Below are positions 18,140 through 26,428 of a DNA stretch of 43,067 nt, piece by piece. The position numbers were made by a program, and so were the translations under genes. The stretch covers positions 1-43,067 of the forward strand of contig JAFSIC010000006.1 in NCBI GenBank assembly GCA_017439985.1, in the 5' to 3' direction. The notes under the pieces are model-generated. The model saw nothing but the letters and a program-made list of their open reading frames with translations, ran no database searches and was not told where the DNA came from. Position 1 is the stretch's first letter, and each line of letters starts with the position of its first letter. The stretch is from Oscillospiraceae bacterium. Lineage in GTDB: Bacteria; Bacillota; Clostridia; Oscillospirales; Ruminococcaceae.

Positions 18140-18509
18140 GGACTGTACCCTCCTTTATGCTCTCTCTCACTCGTTGAAGAACTTCTTCCTCACTGCAGCC
18201 GCTGTCACAAGCCTGTCTGACTGCTGCCGCTACTTCATCCAAGGCTTTTTGTCGGCGCAGATGGACGCCTTCATAATTTCCTGCAACAAAACTTCCTTTA
18301 CCGCCGACTGTGTAAATAATTCCATCGCGCTCCAGCTCCTGATACGCTTTTTGCACTGTATTCGGATTGATACCCACATCCCGCGCCAATGAGCGAACTG
18401 ATGGCAGCTTTTCGTCAGCAGACAGAACGCCCAGCATAGTCAGACGCAAAATCTGCTCCTTCAACTGCTCGTAAATCGGTTTTCGGCTCTGCATATCCAG
18501 TTTGATCAC
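18132..18509 (-). CDS. GntR-family regulator, YtrA subfamily
   Basis: 125 residues from a GTG at 18509, six bases after AAGGGGGAG; an ATG 30 bases upstream would lie before that site. The N-terminal winged helix (KPIYEQLKEQILRL, then PSVRSLARDVGINPNTVQKAYQELE) is followed by only about 50 residues, the short C-terminus typical of YtrA. It is first in an operon with the ATPase and permease and probably represses it; a matching operator lies upstream at 18545-18571. Confidence 0.94.
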   Translation of the reverse strand: MIKLDMQSRKPIYEQLKEQILRLTMLGVLSADEKLPSVRSLARDVGINPNTVQKAYQELERDGIIYTVGGKGSFVAGNYEGVHLRRQKALDEVAAAVRQACDSGCSEEEVLQRVRESIKEGTVHD

Positions 18510-18544
18510 CGCAGCTCCCCCTTCCCTGTATGATTTCATGTATC

Positions 18545-18571
18545 AACTGTATTAGTTCGCTTAGTACAGTT
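18545..18571. promoter_or_regulatory. YtrA-type operator
   Basis: ACTGTA (18546-18551), exactly 13 bases, TACAGT (18565-18570), with the dyad extended by one A/T pair. The known Bacillus YtrA site is AGTGTA, 13 bases, TACACT. On the minus strand the dyad overlaps a possible -10 (TGTACT) set 16 bases after TTGTCC, a position suited to repression. Confidence 0.7.
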
Positions 18572-18634
18572 TTAATATAGCATGGGACAATTCCCCTGTC
18601 AATAGAATTTAGGGTGAGTTCAAAAATTGTTCAT

Positions 18635-18662
18635 TTTATTTTCTGCATCCTCGTGGTATGAT
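18635..18662 (+). promoter_or_regulatory. Promoter of the patatin gene
   Basis: TTTATT (18635-18640), 16 bases, TATGAT (18657-18662) with an upstream TGG making an extended -10. Confidence 0.55.
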
Positions 18663-18690
18663 GGTAGCAGAAGGAAAGGTTGGTGATTCC

Positions 18691-20019
18691 ATGGCAAAAC
18701 GAGCATTGGTTCTTGCCGGCGGCGGTTCCCGCGGTGCCTATCAGATCGGCGTATGGAAAGCATTAAGAGAGCTTGGTATCGATTTTGATATCGTAACAGG
18801 CTCCTCTGTTGGCGCTTTGAATGGCGCACTGATGGTTCAGGGAGATTTTGACGCTGCGATGCAGCTTTGGGAAAATATCACGACACAGGACGTCATGACC
18901 GATATTCTCACGGAAGATGATCTGAGCTCTATGAAAGAGGCTGACATCTGGCGAAATTTTGTCCACGACGTTCTGGAACAGGGCGGCTGTGACATCACAC
19001 CATTGGAAAATAAGATTCGCAGTCTCCTGGATGAAAAACGCTTTCGCGATTCTGCCATCGATTATGCGCTTGTTACTGTCGAATACCCCAGCCTAAAACC
19101 ACTGGAACTGTCGAAAAGTCAAATCCCCGAAGGGCAGGTCTGCGATTATCTTCTGGCCTCCTCTGCCTGCTTCCCTGCCTTCAAAATCAAGGAAATCAAC
19201 GGAAGTAAATACATCGACGGCGGCTACCACGACAACCTCCCTATGAATTTAGCGCTGAAACTGGGCGCCGAGGAAATCATCGCCGTTGATTTGCAGTCTA
19301 TGGGTATCATTCGTAAGCCAAAAATTGATGAGGATAAGTTGACTGTCATCCGTTCCCACTGGAATCTGGGGCCTTTCATCCTCTTTGATAAAAGCTATGC
19401 CCGCCGCAATATCGCACTGGGCTATCTGGATACTATGAAAGTTTTCGGTCGTCTGTACGGCTGGAAATTCGCCTTTACGCCGTCAGACAGCAAACATAAC
19501 GCACAACAGTTGCTGACCATTCTCATTACGACTCTGACTGAAGCCCGCATGAATAATCTGCGCTTTGTAAACACTCTGGAATCCTCGCTCTACCGCAGTA
19601 TTCTAAAGGAATTTGAAAATCTGGATATCCCGGAGAAACAGGTCACCATCGGTCAGATTTTCCTGCTGATGGCGGAACATGCCGGCGAGATTTTTTGCGT
19701 CGATCCGACGGAAATCCAAACCTTCGACCGTTTTAACCGAACCGTTCTGCGGGAATTCCATGAAGTTCAGCGGGAGGCTGACCTTTCTCTGCAAGGCTGG
19801 AGCTCCATTCCCAAAATCATCGAAGAGTTGAAAGAACACGACCGTATGTACATCTGTGCTTATCTCTACGAACAGCTGCAGCTTTTGTTCCGCAAGGACA
19901 GCGCACCGAAGAATCTGCTGCTCTTCGTTTCCGCCTTCCCGGAAGAGTTACAGGCTGCGCTCTATCTCACCCTGCTGGAGCGCCAGAGTCAGCCGTATCA
20001 GTGGCCGGAATTATTCTAA
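18691..20019 (+). CDS. Patatin-like phospholipase
   Basis: 442 residues from the ATG at 18691. The frame is open to 18658, but the -10 box overlaps that earlier ATG, so the later start with AAGGAAAGG is better. Oxyanion loop GGGSRGAYQIG (residues 10-20), nucleophile Ser39 in GSSVG, and the catalytic Asp in DGGYHDNLP near residue 178. The remaining 200 residues have no motif I recognise. Such enzymes hydrolyse lipid acyl esters. There is no signal peptide, so a cytoplasmic or membrane-associated role is likely. Confidence 0.93.
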   Translation: MAKRALVLAGGGSRGAYQIGVWKALRELGIDFDIVTGSSVGALNGALMVQGDFDAAMQLWENITTQDVMTDILTEDDLSSMKEADIWRNFVHDVLEQGGCDITPLENKIRSLLDEKRFRDSAIDYALVTVEYPSLKPLELSKSQIPEGQVCDYLLASSACFPAFKIKEINGSKYIDGGYHDNLPMNLALKLGAEEIIAVDLQSMGIIRKPKIDEDKLTVIRSHWNLGPFILFDKSYARRNIALGYLDTMKVFGRLYGWKFAFTPSDSKHNAQQLLTILITTLTEARMNNLRFVNTLESSLYRSILKEFENLDIPEKQVTIGQIFLLMAEHAGEIFCVDPTEIQTFDRFNRTVLREFHEVQREADLSLQGWSSIPKIIEELKEHDRMYICAYLYEQLQLLFRKDSAPKNLLLFVSAFPEELQAALYLTLLERQSQPYQWPELF

Positions 20020-20027
20020 AACATGAC

Positions 20028-20058
20028 AACAGGCAGACCTTACGGTCTGCCTGTTTCT
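20028..20058. terminator. Terminator between patatin and GNAT genes
   Basis: AACAGGCAGACC-TTAC-GGTCTGCCTGTT then TCTT. The two genes converge here. The same GGCAGACC/GGTCTGCC stem recurs in the terminator at 34526-34556. Confidence 0.8.
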
Positions 20059-20585
20059 TATACAATAAAACTGTTAAAGTCCTGCGGAAGCAGTTCATAA
20101 TCCACGGAGCTTTGCCATTGACCATTCTGATCCTGCCACTCATTTTCATGAATCTGCACCATGTGGAACCCTATGCTCTCATAAACATGCTGTGCCCGTT
20201 TATTATTCAAATTTGTATCTAATACAATTTTTTCGTATCCCATGGAGAACAGCTCAGTAATCAGCATACTAAGTAATTTACGCCCATAACCTTTCTCTTG
20301 CTTGGTACTGTCACAAATCTTTATTCCAATTTCTACAGAATCATCATTAAGATTTCGATAGGACATCTCACCTGCCGGTATTCCGTTAATTTCAATGATA
20401 AGTCTGCGTTTTGTGTCGTCGGTATGTGCCGCCAATTCTGCTTTTACTTGTCCAACCGTTGTGTCTAAACCGTTTGGCCAACCTGCGTGTGCCATCACAT
20501 TGCCGTCATTCCACCAACGACATAATTGCTCTGCATCCATCGCTTCTGCATTACGAATGATCAACTCTTGGTATTTTATAAACAC
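20058..20585 (-). CDS. GNAT-family N-acetyltransferase
   Basis: 175 residues from GTG at 20585, preceded by AAGGTGA. The open frame extends to 20642 through the next gene's terminator, which argues against the longer form. The acetyl-CoA motif is KQEKGYGRKLLSMLI, followed by DTNLNNKRAQHVYESIGF (motif B). An opening like RNAEAMDAEQLCRWWND resembles RimJ/RimL-type proteins. The substrate is unknown. Confidence 0.85.
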   Translation of the reverse strand: MFIKYQELIIRNAEAMDAEQLCRWWNDGNVMAHAGWPNGLDTTVGQVKAELAAHTDDTKRRLIIEINGIPAGEMSYRNLNDDSVEIGIKICDSTKQEKGYGRKLLSMLITELFSMGYEKIVLDTNLNNKRAQHVYESIGFHMVQIHENEWQDQNGQWQSSVDYELLPQDFNSFIV

Positions 20586-20607
20586 AAAATCACCTTCTGT
20601 ATAGAAA

Positions 20608-20637
20608 AAGCGCCCTCCAAAGAGGGCGCTTTGTTGT
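20608..20637 (-). terminator. Terminator of the EF-G-like gene
   Basis: AAAGCGCCCTC-CAAA-GAGGGCGCTTT with a T-run on the minus strand. Confidence 0.9.
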
Positions 20638-20642
20638 TTCAA

Positions 20643-22715
20643 TTAGTCTTCATTGTTCAGCTTAGCAGCTTCTTCAATGATTTTAGCTTCCAGATGAGAT
20701 GGAACCTGTTCGTAGCGTGCGAATTCCATAGTGAAGTAACCACGGCCCTGAGAAATGGATCTCATAGCGGTAGCGAAGTCAGACATTTCGCTCTGTGGAA
20801 CGTCAGCCAGGATTTCCTGCAGGCCATCTTCGGTTGGGTTCATGCCGAGAACTCTACCGCGACGTTTGTTCAGTTCACCGATGATATCGCCGGTGTTGCT
20901 GTCAGGAATGTATGCGCTCAGGCTGCAGATTGGTTCGAGCAGAACTGGAGATGCGTCTGGAATACCAGCTTTGAATGCGATGGAAGCAGCCATCTTGAAG
21001 GCCATTTCAGAGGAGTCTACTGGATGGTAGGAACCGTCAATCAGAGTAGCCTTCAGACCAACTACTGGGTAGCCTGCCAGAGTACCTTTTTTGATTGCTT
21101 CCTGCAGACCTTTTTCAACTGCTGGGAAGAAGTTTTTAGGAACTGCGCCACCGAATACTTTTTCTTCGAATACGAAATCGCCTACGGTTGGCTCGAATTC
21201 GATCCAAACGTCACCGAACTGACCATGACCGCCGGACTGTTTCTTATGACGACCCTGAACTTTTACTTTCTTGCGGATAGTTTCACGGTAAGCAACGCGA
21301 GGCTGTTCCAGAGTAACTTCTACGCCGAATTTATTTTTCAGTTTGGACAGAACAACTTCCAGATGCTGATCGCCCAGACCGGAGAGGATCTGCTGTTTGG
21401 TTTCTACGTTGTTTTCGTAGGAAACGGTTGGATCTTCTTCCAGAACTCTCTGGATAGCAGCAGCGATCTTGGATTCGTCTGCTTTGTCTTTGGATTTGAT
21501 TGCTTTGGAGAAGCAAGGTGCTGGCATAGCGTTCTGCTCAAAACGAACCTGGAATTTAGGATCGCAGAGAGAGTCGCCGCTGAGAGCGGTAGCCAGTTTG
21601 GTTACAGCACCGATATCACCAGCGGTGATGTAAGCGGTGTCTTCCTGTTTTTTACCACGGAGGTAAACGATTTTGCCCAGACGTTCCGGCTGACCGGTAC
21701 GTACGTTGATTGGGTTGGAGTCTGCGCCCAGTTTACCGGAAACAACTTTCACGTAAGAAAGTTTGCCTACGAATGGGTCTGCAACGGTTTTGAACACGTA
21801 AGCAGCCAGAGGAGCTTCGTCGGTGCATTTTACTTCTACCATTTCACCGTTCATGTCCTCAGCAATTTCGGTGCCTTTTTCCCATGGGGATGGGAGCAGG
21901 TCAACGATTGCGTCCATAACCATATCAATACCTTCCAGAGTGATGTTGGAACCACAGAGGACAGGAGAAATTGCGCCGTTATTTACGCCATTGTGTACGC
22001 CTTTGATGATTTCATCGCGGGTGAACTGTTCACCGGAGAAGTATTTCTCGAACAGTTCTTCGTCGGTTTCTGCAACTGCTTCGGAAATAGCAGCCTGCAG
22101 ACCTTCCAGACGGTGGCCCATATCAGGCATAGCCACTTCAGAAGGTTCACCTTTTTCGTCGTATTTGTATGCTTTCTGGTCGATCAGGTTGATGTAGCAC
22201 TGTACTTTGTCATTTTCGCTGTAAGGAACAACGATTGGGCAGACAGAAGGACCGAACTGTCCTTTCAGTGCTTCCAGAACTTTATAGAAGTCGCTGTGTT
22301 CAACATCCAGTTTGGATACGAAGAACATGGTAGCTTTCTGCTGTTTTTTAGCCAGACGGTATGCTTTTTCGGTACCAACGGAAACGCCGTCTTTACCGGA
22401 AACTGCGATCAGTACAGATTCTGCAGGACGGATACCTTCGTACAGGCCTGCTTCAAAGTCGAACAGACCAGGAGTGTCCAGCAGGTTGATTTTGGTGGAG
22501 CCCCATGCGAATGGTGCTACGGAGGAAGACACGGAAGCCTTTCTCTTAATGGATTCAGGATCGTGGTCGCAAACGGTGTTGCCTTCTGCTACTTTGCCCA
22601 GACGCTCAGTTGCGCCGGTTTTGTAGAGCATAGCTTCAGCCAGAGAAGTTTTACCGGAGTCAGAGTGACCAGCCAGTACCACGTTACGAACCTTTCCTGC
22701 AAGATATTGTTTCAT
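20643..22715 (-). CDS. Elongation factor G paralogue (EF-G-like GTPase)
   Basis: 690 residues with the five-domain EF-G plan. G1 is GHSDSGKTS near residue 16 (canonical EF-G has AHIDAGKTT), G3 is DTPG, and G4 is SKLD instead of NKMD. The domain IV loop GGHGQFGDVWIEFEPT and the C-terminal domain V ending in MEFARYEQVP are present. These departures mark the second, non-essential EF-G-like family common in Clostridia, not the translational fusA that sits with rpsL/rpsG. The role is uncertain: ribosome recycling, rescue or stress are possible. AAGGGG precedes the start. Confidence 0.92.
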   Translation of the reverse strand: MKQYLAGKVRNVVLAGHSDSGKTSLAEAMLYKTGATERLGKVAEGNTVCDHDPESIKRKASVSSSVAPFAWGSTKINLLDTPGLFDFEAGLYEGIRPAESVLIAVSGKDGVSVGTEKAYRLAKKQQKATMFFVSKLDVEHSDFYKVLEALKGQFGPSVCPIVVPYSENDKVQCYINLIDQKAYKYDEKGEPSEVAMPDMGHRLEGLQAAISEAVAETDEELFEKYFSGEQFTRDEIIKGVHNGVNNGAISPVLCGSNITLEGIDMVMDAIVDLLPSPWEKGTEIAEDMNGEMVEVKCTDEAPLAAYVFKTVADPFVGKLSYVKVVSGKLGADSNPINVRTGQPERLGKIVYLRGKKQEDTAYITAGDIGAVTKLATALSGDSLCDPKFQVRFEQNAMPAPCFSKAIKSKDKADESKIAAAIQRVLEEDPTVSYENNVETKQQILSGLGDQHLEVVLSKLKNKFGVEVTLEQPRVAYRETIRKKVKVQGRHKKQSGGHGQFGDVWIEFEPTVGDFVFEEKVFGGAVPKNFFPAVEKGLQEAIKKGTLAGYPVVGLKATLIDGSYHPVDSSEMAFKMAASIAFKAGIPDASPVLLEPICSLSAYIPDSNTGDIIGELNKRRGRVLGMNPTEDGLQEILADVPQSEMSDFATAMRSISQGRGYFTMEFARYEQVPSHLEAKIIEEAAKLNNED

Positions 22716-22839
22716 AGAGAATCGCCCCTTTCAAATATTGCCGGTTTCGGCACTGTGCTGCGGGATGCAGCGTATATCATCGAATCAGATATGTCAAAAT
22801 ATAAGAATTTTACTCATCTTTTTTTTCGATTACTATTCA

Positions 22840-22868
22840 ATTATAATAAACTCCCCCTGCTTTTGCAA
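22840..22868 (-). promoter_or_regulatory. Promoter of the EF-G-like gene
   Basis: Minus strand TTGCAA (22863-22868), 17 bases, perfect TATAAT (22840-22845). The leader is about 115 bases with no clear structure. Confidence 0.8.
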
Positions 22869-22973
22869 GGATTATTTTCAGAAACTATGCCAATCGACAG
22901 TAAAAAATAGCCTGTTGATTCTGTACAGGTTATCCAAATTTTACGCTTTTTCTACCACAAAACTGGATTTTTA

Positions 22974-23004
22974 CAAAAAAGAGCGCGGTAAATGCCGCGC
23001 TCTT
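22974..23004 (-). terminator. Terminator of the binding-lipoprotein gene
   Basis: GAGCGCGG-TAAATG-CCGCGCTC with six T on the minus strand. Confidence 0.9.
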
Positions 23005-23008
23005 CCGT

Positions 23009-24076
23009 TTATTTTTCTTTCTTTTCCTTTTCGGCACTTGCTGCCGCCTCTGCTTCAGCAGCAACCTGAGCCGCAGCTTCCTCCGCAGCTTTGCGTTCAG
23101 CAATCACATCCAGCACTTCTGCCCACTGTTCTGGATAAACCTGTTCCACCATCGTACCCAGCAGTTCCGGCAATTTCATATCCTGCATCTGCAGAACAGA
23201 CCAGTCGATCGGATATAGTGCACCATTGACAACTGCATCTGTGTTCATATACAGCTCGCTGGTTTTGATACTTTCCACATCCAGCTCACTACTATGGAAG
23301 ATAATCGCAGGATTCCACTCAACGACCGTTTCACCATACAGATAGGTTTTACTGCCGTCCTCTGCTGTCTGTACCTCCGGCAGCTGCCAATCGCTGCCCT
23401 CGTTCGCCAGATTATTCAGACTCAGGCTGTCCAACAGCTGACCTTCCCACACATCGCCGGTTGCTGCCAAATCCAAATCTGCCAGCAGCAGAGCAGAAAC
23501 CTTCTCCTCCTCGGAAAACATATTCAGAGGCTCCCAAGCCTCGTCCCAGATTGCAGCAAATTCTTCTGCTTTCTTCGCGCCGTCCTCTTTGCCGTAAAGA
23601 GCCAGCAAAATCAGCTCCGCACGGTCGTACAGCTCCTCAACCTGCTGTGGGCGAGGAATATAGAGCACCTCTGCACCCATCTGCTGCAGCGCTGTCAGCT
23701 GATGATCCAGCAAAATCGTATCGGTAAACAGCAGATCCGGAGAGAGTTTTTTCACCGCCTCCAAGTCCACATTCTGCGCTGTGCCGCAATCGGTCTTTCC
23801 GTCAGCAAAATTCGGTGCATAGCTGCTGACACCGTCCAGGATACCCTCTTCTCCCAGATCATAGAACAGAGCTGTGATTGCCGGAGACAGAGATACCACG
23901 CTGTCAGGAGCTTCATGAAGTGTCAGAGTATCTTGCTCCAGCTCCAATGTGATTGGGAAGTTTGGATCCACCGGCTCCTCCGGAATCTCCGGTTCTTCCT
24001 CTTCTTTTTTGCAGGCTGCAAGGCTCAGCAGCAGACAAAAAGCCAACAGCAAAGCCAATATTTTCTGATATGTCAT
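23009..24076 (-). CDS. BtuF/FepB-like substrate-binding lipoprotein (orphan)
   Basis: 355 residues from the ATG at 24076 (AAAGGA nine bases upstream; an in-frame TTG 18 bases earlier is less likely). Signal peptide with lipobox LAAC and Cys22, then an acidic Lys/Glu-rich spacer. The core has the helical-backbone metal-receptor pattern: SVVSLSPAITALFYDLG, then LSPDLLFTDTILLDHQLTAL, and the long linking helix. Family members bind cobalamin, haem or siderophores. No permease or ATPase gene is adjacent. The C-terminus is an Ala/Glu/Lys-rich tail of about 30 residues, probably helical. Confidence 0.85.
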   Translation of the reverse strand: MTYQKILALLLAFCLLLSLAACKKEEEEPEIPEEPVDPNFPITLELEQDTLTLHEAPDSVVSLSPAITALFYDLGEEGILDGVSSYAPNFADGKTDCGTAQNVDLEAVKKLSPDLLFTDTILLDHQLTALQQMGAEVLYIPRPQQVEELYDRAELILLALYGKEDGAKKAEEFAAIWDEAWEPLNMFSEEEKVSALLLADLDLAATGDVWEGQLLDSLSLNNLANEGSDWQLPEVQTAEDGSKTYLYGETVVEWNPAIIFHSSELDVESIKTSELYMNTDAVVNGALYPIDWSVLQMQDMKLPELLGTMVEQVYPEQWAEVLDVIAERKAAEEAAAQVAAEAEAAASAEKEKKEK

Positions 24077-24185
24077 GGATTTCAATCCTTTCAATGCTAC
24101 ATTCTATACACCAGTTTACCTTTTTCGGTCGAACCTTGTCAATGATCTTTGCAGTTTATTTACAAATTTAAGGTAGGAAAAAAAT

Positions 24186-24215
24186 TTGAAAGTACGACAG
24201 AAATCGACCGATTAT
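24186..24215 (+). promoter_or_regulatory. Possible promoter of the NlpC/P60-like gene
   Basis: TTGAAA (24186-24191), 18 bases, GATTAT (24210-24215). Confidence 0.35.
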
Positions 24216-24233
24216 CGCTTTACAAGAACGCAA

Positions 24234-24281
24234 ATTTATGTTACACTCGTTACGTCGTTTCGTTACGAGCGTTACATAAAT
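24234..24281. repeat. 48-base imperfect palindrome in the 5' region of the NlpC/P60-like gene
   Basis: Arms 24234-24254 and 24261-24281 match at 18 of 21 positions around a six-base loop TCGTTT. There is no T-run. It sits 11 bases before the AAAGGAG site, so it could be a leader hairpin or a protein-binding site. Confidence 0.6.
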
Positions 24282-24303
24282 TCTACTTGAAAGGAGCGAG
24301 TCC

Positions 24304-24939
24304 ATGCTGAAAATCCGACCACTTGCGGCTCTGCGGAAACTTCATCTTCATTTTCAGAAAAAAACCTTCGAGCGTATCTGGAATCATCAGGAACAGAATG
24401 AGCACAGCAAAAAAATATCCATCTTGCTGACTCGCTTCCCGGATAACGGTTCCCGCTTTATTTCTTTGTTGACCGGTTATTACTACACCCACGCATCCAT
24501 CGGTCTTCCTGAGGAGCAGGACACCTACTACAGTTTTGTACGCAAAGGCTTTATCGTAGAAAAAGCAAGCCGCTATATTCGCCCAAATTGGAAACCACTG
24601 CCCTGTCAGCTGTATGAGATCCCTGTTTCCGAAGAAACATATCATCATATTAAGCATCTGCTGCACTCCTTTGTGGAACGTAAACCATCGCTGCAGTATT
24701 CCAATTTAGGTGTGGTCCTCAGCCTCTGCCGCATTCGCCACAAAAGACAGGATCGCTATTTCTGTTCTCAGTTCGTTGCGGAGATCCTGAAAGAGACTCG
24801 TGCTGCTTACTTGAAAAAGGATCCTTCCCTCTGTATGCCAAAGGATCTGAGCCGCCTCCCCTCCAACAATCTGATCTTCCAAGGTACCTTACCGGAAATG
24901 GTTCGCTCCTTTACCGGTGGCATCAATGAACTCTCATAA
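24304..24939 (+). CDS. Circularly permuted NlpC/P60 (YiiX/YaeF-like) hydrolase
   Basis: 211 residues. A conserved His precedes the Cys: His63 in YYTHASIGL and Cys154 in YFCSQFVAEIL. This order is that of permuted papain-like NlpC/P60 enzymes, which act on lipids, amides or peptides, rather than of classical cell-wall NlpC/P60 (Cys first). No signal peptide or membrane segment is seen, so it is probably intracellular. AAAGGAG precedes the ATG. The neighbours (a binding lipoprotein upstream, SASP downstream) give no clear substrate. Confidence 0.8.
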   Translation: MLKIRPLAALRKLHLHFQKKTFERIWNHQEQNEHSKKISILLTRFPDNGSRFISLLTGYYYTHASIGLPEEQDTYYSFVRKGFIVEKASRYIRPNWKPLPCQLYEIPVSEETYHHIKHLLHSFVERKPSLQYSNLGVVLSLCRIRHKRQDRYFCSQFVAEILKETRAAYLKKDPSLCMPKDLSRLPSNNLIFQGTLPEMVRSFTGGINELS

Positions 24940-24941
24940 AA

Positions 24942-24968
24942 AAAGCAGCCACTTGGGCTGCTTTTTCT
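24942..24968. terminator. Bidirectional terminator between NlpC/P60-like and SASP genes
   Basis: AAAAGCAGCC-ACTTG-GGCTGCTTTT with flanking A- and T-runs. Confidence 0.88.
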
Positions 24969-24969
24969 T

Positions 24970-25173
24970 TTACTGTTCAGATTTCAGTTTGTTCTCATAA
25001 GATTCGATCATCTTTTTCACCATCTGACCGCCAACAGAACCTGCTTCACGGGAGGTCAGGTGACCGTTATAACCCTGTTTCAGATCAACGCCAACTTCAT
25101 TGGCTGCTTCCATTTTGAATTTGTTCATCGCATCTTTGGCTTCCGGTACAACGATTCTATTATTGCTTCTCAT
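24970..25173 (-). CDS. Small acid-soluble spore protein, alpha/beta type
   Basis: 67 residues from the ATG at 25173, preceded by AAAGGAG; the frame is open further upstream without a ribosome binding site. Conserved SASP features: KMEAANEVGVDL (contains the GPR-protease cleavage region) and the C-terminal GHLTSREAGSVGGQMVKKMI. It coats and protects DNA in the dormant spore. It is the clearest sign that this organism sporulates. A sigma-G-like promoter is suggested at 25221-25249. Confidence 0.96.
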   Translation of the reverse strand: MRSNNRIVVPEAKDAMNKFKMEAANEVGVDLKQGYNGHLTSREAGSVGGQMVKKMIESYENKLKSEQ

Positions 25174-25220
25174 AAGGGATTCTCCTTTAACTGATTGTTT
25201 TGTTTCGGTGTTTGCAGTAA

Positions 25221-25249
25221 TAGTATCAACACGAAGCAAAAAAATATCA
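25221..25249 (-). promoter_or_regulatory. Possible sigma-G-type promoter of the SASP gene
   Basis: Minus strand TGATAT (25244-25249), 16 bases, GATACTA (25221-25227), compared with the sigma-G consensus TGAATA and CATACTA. Confidence 0.35.
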
Positions 25250-25271
25250 GCGGAAAATTTCGGGAAATGAT

Positions 25272-25706
25272 TCAAAATTCGAACACCGGTTGTTTCCGAT
25301 CCAAAAGCAGCAGCACTGCCGTGCAGAGCAGAAGCGTCATATCCGAATATTCTTCACTTTTTTGAATCAGGAAGTCTCCCGGCTCCACCACCTGACCCGA
25401 AACCGTTCGAATCTCCCGCTGTAAGCTGACCAGCGCCTGCCCCCGCTCCGAACTGGACAGCACCAAAGTGTCATACGGAGAAAAACCGCAGGTCAATGTC
25501 TTATACTGTTTTGATCGTGCCAGCTCCATCACAGAGTGCTGCGAACTGTCAAAGATACACCACACGTCTTCCATTCGAATCAGAATGAAATCACCCTCAT
25601 CTTCCGATTGGAAAAACGAAAGATCGAGCATCAGACTGTTCTTCTCCAAAATCTGTCGACATTCATTTCGGAACATTCTTCCAAAAATCTGTACTTCCGG
25701 ATCCAT
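25272..25706 (-). CDS. Protein of unknown function (144 residues)
   Basis: A single reading frame with AGGAGG 11 bases before the ATG. Mixed alpha/beta, no signal peptide; a hydrophobic stretch near the C-terminus (TLLLCTAVLLLLD) is only about 13 residues and may be a buried helix rather than a membrane segment. Features: CRQILEKNSLMLDLSFF, WCIFDSSQHSVMELARS and FSPYDTLVLSS. It stands between SASP and thioredoxin. I do not recognise it. Confidence 0.65.
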   Translation of the reverse strand: MDPEVQIFGRMFRNECRQILEKNSLMLDLSFFQSEDEGDFILIRMEDVWCIFDSSQHSVMELARSKQYKTLTCGFSPYDTLVLSSSERGQALVSLQREIRTVSGQVVEPGDFLIQKSEEYSDMTLLLCTAVLLLLDRKQPVFEF

Positions 25707-25760
25707 TTTTCATTCAACCTCCTGCTTTTAGTATGAGCAGAAGCAAAAAGAGCATACAAA

Positions 25761-25793
25761 AAAATCCCGGTCATAAGACCGGGATTTTCATTG
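25761..25793 (-). terminator. Terminator of the thioredoxin gene
   Basis: AAAATCCCGGTC-ATAA-GACCGGGATTTT (25761-25788). Confidence 0.9.
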
Positions 25794-25796
25794 TAC

Positions 25797-26111
25797 TTAT
25801 TTCAGGGAATCAACGATTTCCAGATATTTTGCTTTTGGATAACCGCCAACCAGACGATTTACTTCCTTACCGTCTTTGAAGAATACAACGGTAGGAATAC
25901 TCATTACGCGGAATTCTTTTACCAGTTCGCGGTTTTCGTCACAGTTCACTTTACCTACTTTTGCAACGCCTTCCAGACTCTGACCCAGTTCTTCGATTAC
26001 AGGCAACAGAGCCTGACATGGCATACACCATTCAGCCCAGAAGTCAATGAGAGCGATACCCTCAGAAGTCATTTCCTTAAAAGTTTCATTATTCAGATGT
26101 GCAACAGCCAT
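25797..26111 (-). CDS. trxA: Thioredoxin with WCMPC active site
   Basis: 104 residues, standard thioredoxin length. The active site is Trp-Cys29-Met-Pro-Cys32 rather than the classical WCGPC; the change at the first X is expected to alter redox potential. The cis-Pro segment is SIPTVVFFKDG. It reduces protein disulfides in the cytoplasm. AAGGAGG precedes the ATG. Two promoters precede it. Confidence 0.95.
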   Translation of the reverse strand: MAVAHLNNETFKEMTSEGIALIDFWAEWCMPCQALLPVIEELGQSLEGVAKVGKVNCDENRELVKEFRVMSIPTVVFFKDGKEVNRLVGGYPKAKYLEIVDSLK

Positions 26112-26145
26112 TAGAAAGCCTCCTTAAAATTCTGTCTTTTCTTTT

Positions 26146-26235
26146 ATTATACCATCTTTTCTACGAGAATAAAGAGCGATGATATAATTTCTTCTCCTTG
26201 CTTTATATTATACCACAAAGGTACACTTTTGCCAA
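26146..26235 (-). promoter_or_regulatory. Tandem promoters of the thioredoxin gene
   Basis: Distal: TTGGCA (26230-26235), 17 bases, TATAAT (26207-26212). Proximal: TTTATT (26168-26173), 16 bases, TATAAT (26146-26151). Both -10 boxes carry an upstream TGG (extended -10). Confidence 0.7.
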
Positions 26236-26290
26236 TACTATGGCCTAAAATAACTTCAGAAAAAAGTTTTAATTTTTTTGAAAAAAGGTG

Positions 26291-26318
26291 TTGACATTTC
26301 CAAAAAAAGCGTTATAAT
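26291..26318 (+). promoter_or_regulatory. tRNA operon promoter
   Basis: Consensus TTGACA (26291-26296), 16 bases, TATAAT (26313-26318), the strongest promoter in the window. Confidence 0.88.
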
Positions 26319-26351
26319 AATAAACGTTGATTCGGTCAACAAACAACATAT

Positions 26352-26425
26352 TGCCCGATTGTGTAAGGGTAGCACGACAGACTCTGACTCTGTTTGTCTG
26401 GGTTCAAATCCTAGTCGGGCAGCCA
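26352..26425 (+). tRNA. tRNA-Gln (anticodon CTG)
   Basis: Acceptor TGCCCGA/TCGGGCA, anticodon stem ACAGA/TCTGT around loop CTCTGAC (anticodon CTG), T arm CTGGG-TTCAAAT-CCTAG, encoded CCA. This reads CAG codons. Confidence 0.95.
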
Positions 26426-26428
26426 CCA

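Noticed and set aside
20526-22910. 794-codon frame antisense to the EF-G-like gene
   Set aside because: It runs through a GNAT gene end, a terminator and the whole GTPase gene; shadow of biased codons.
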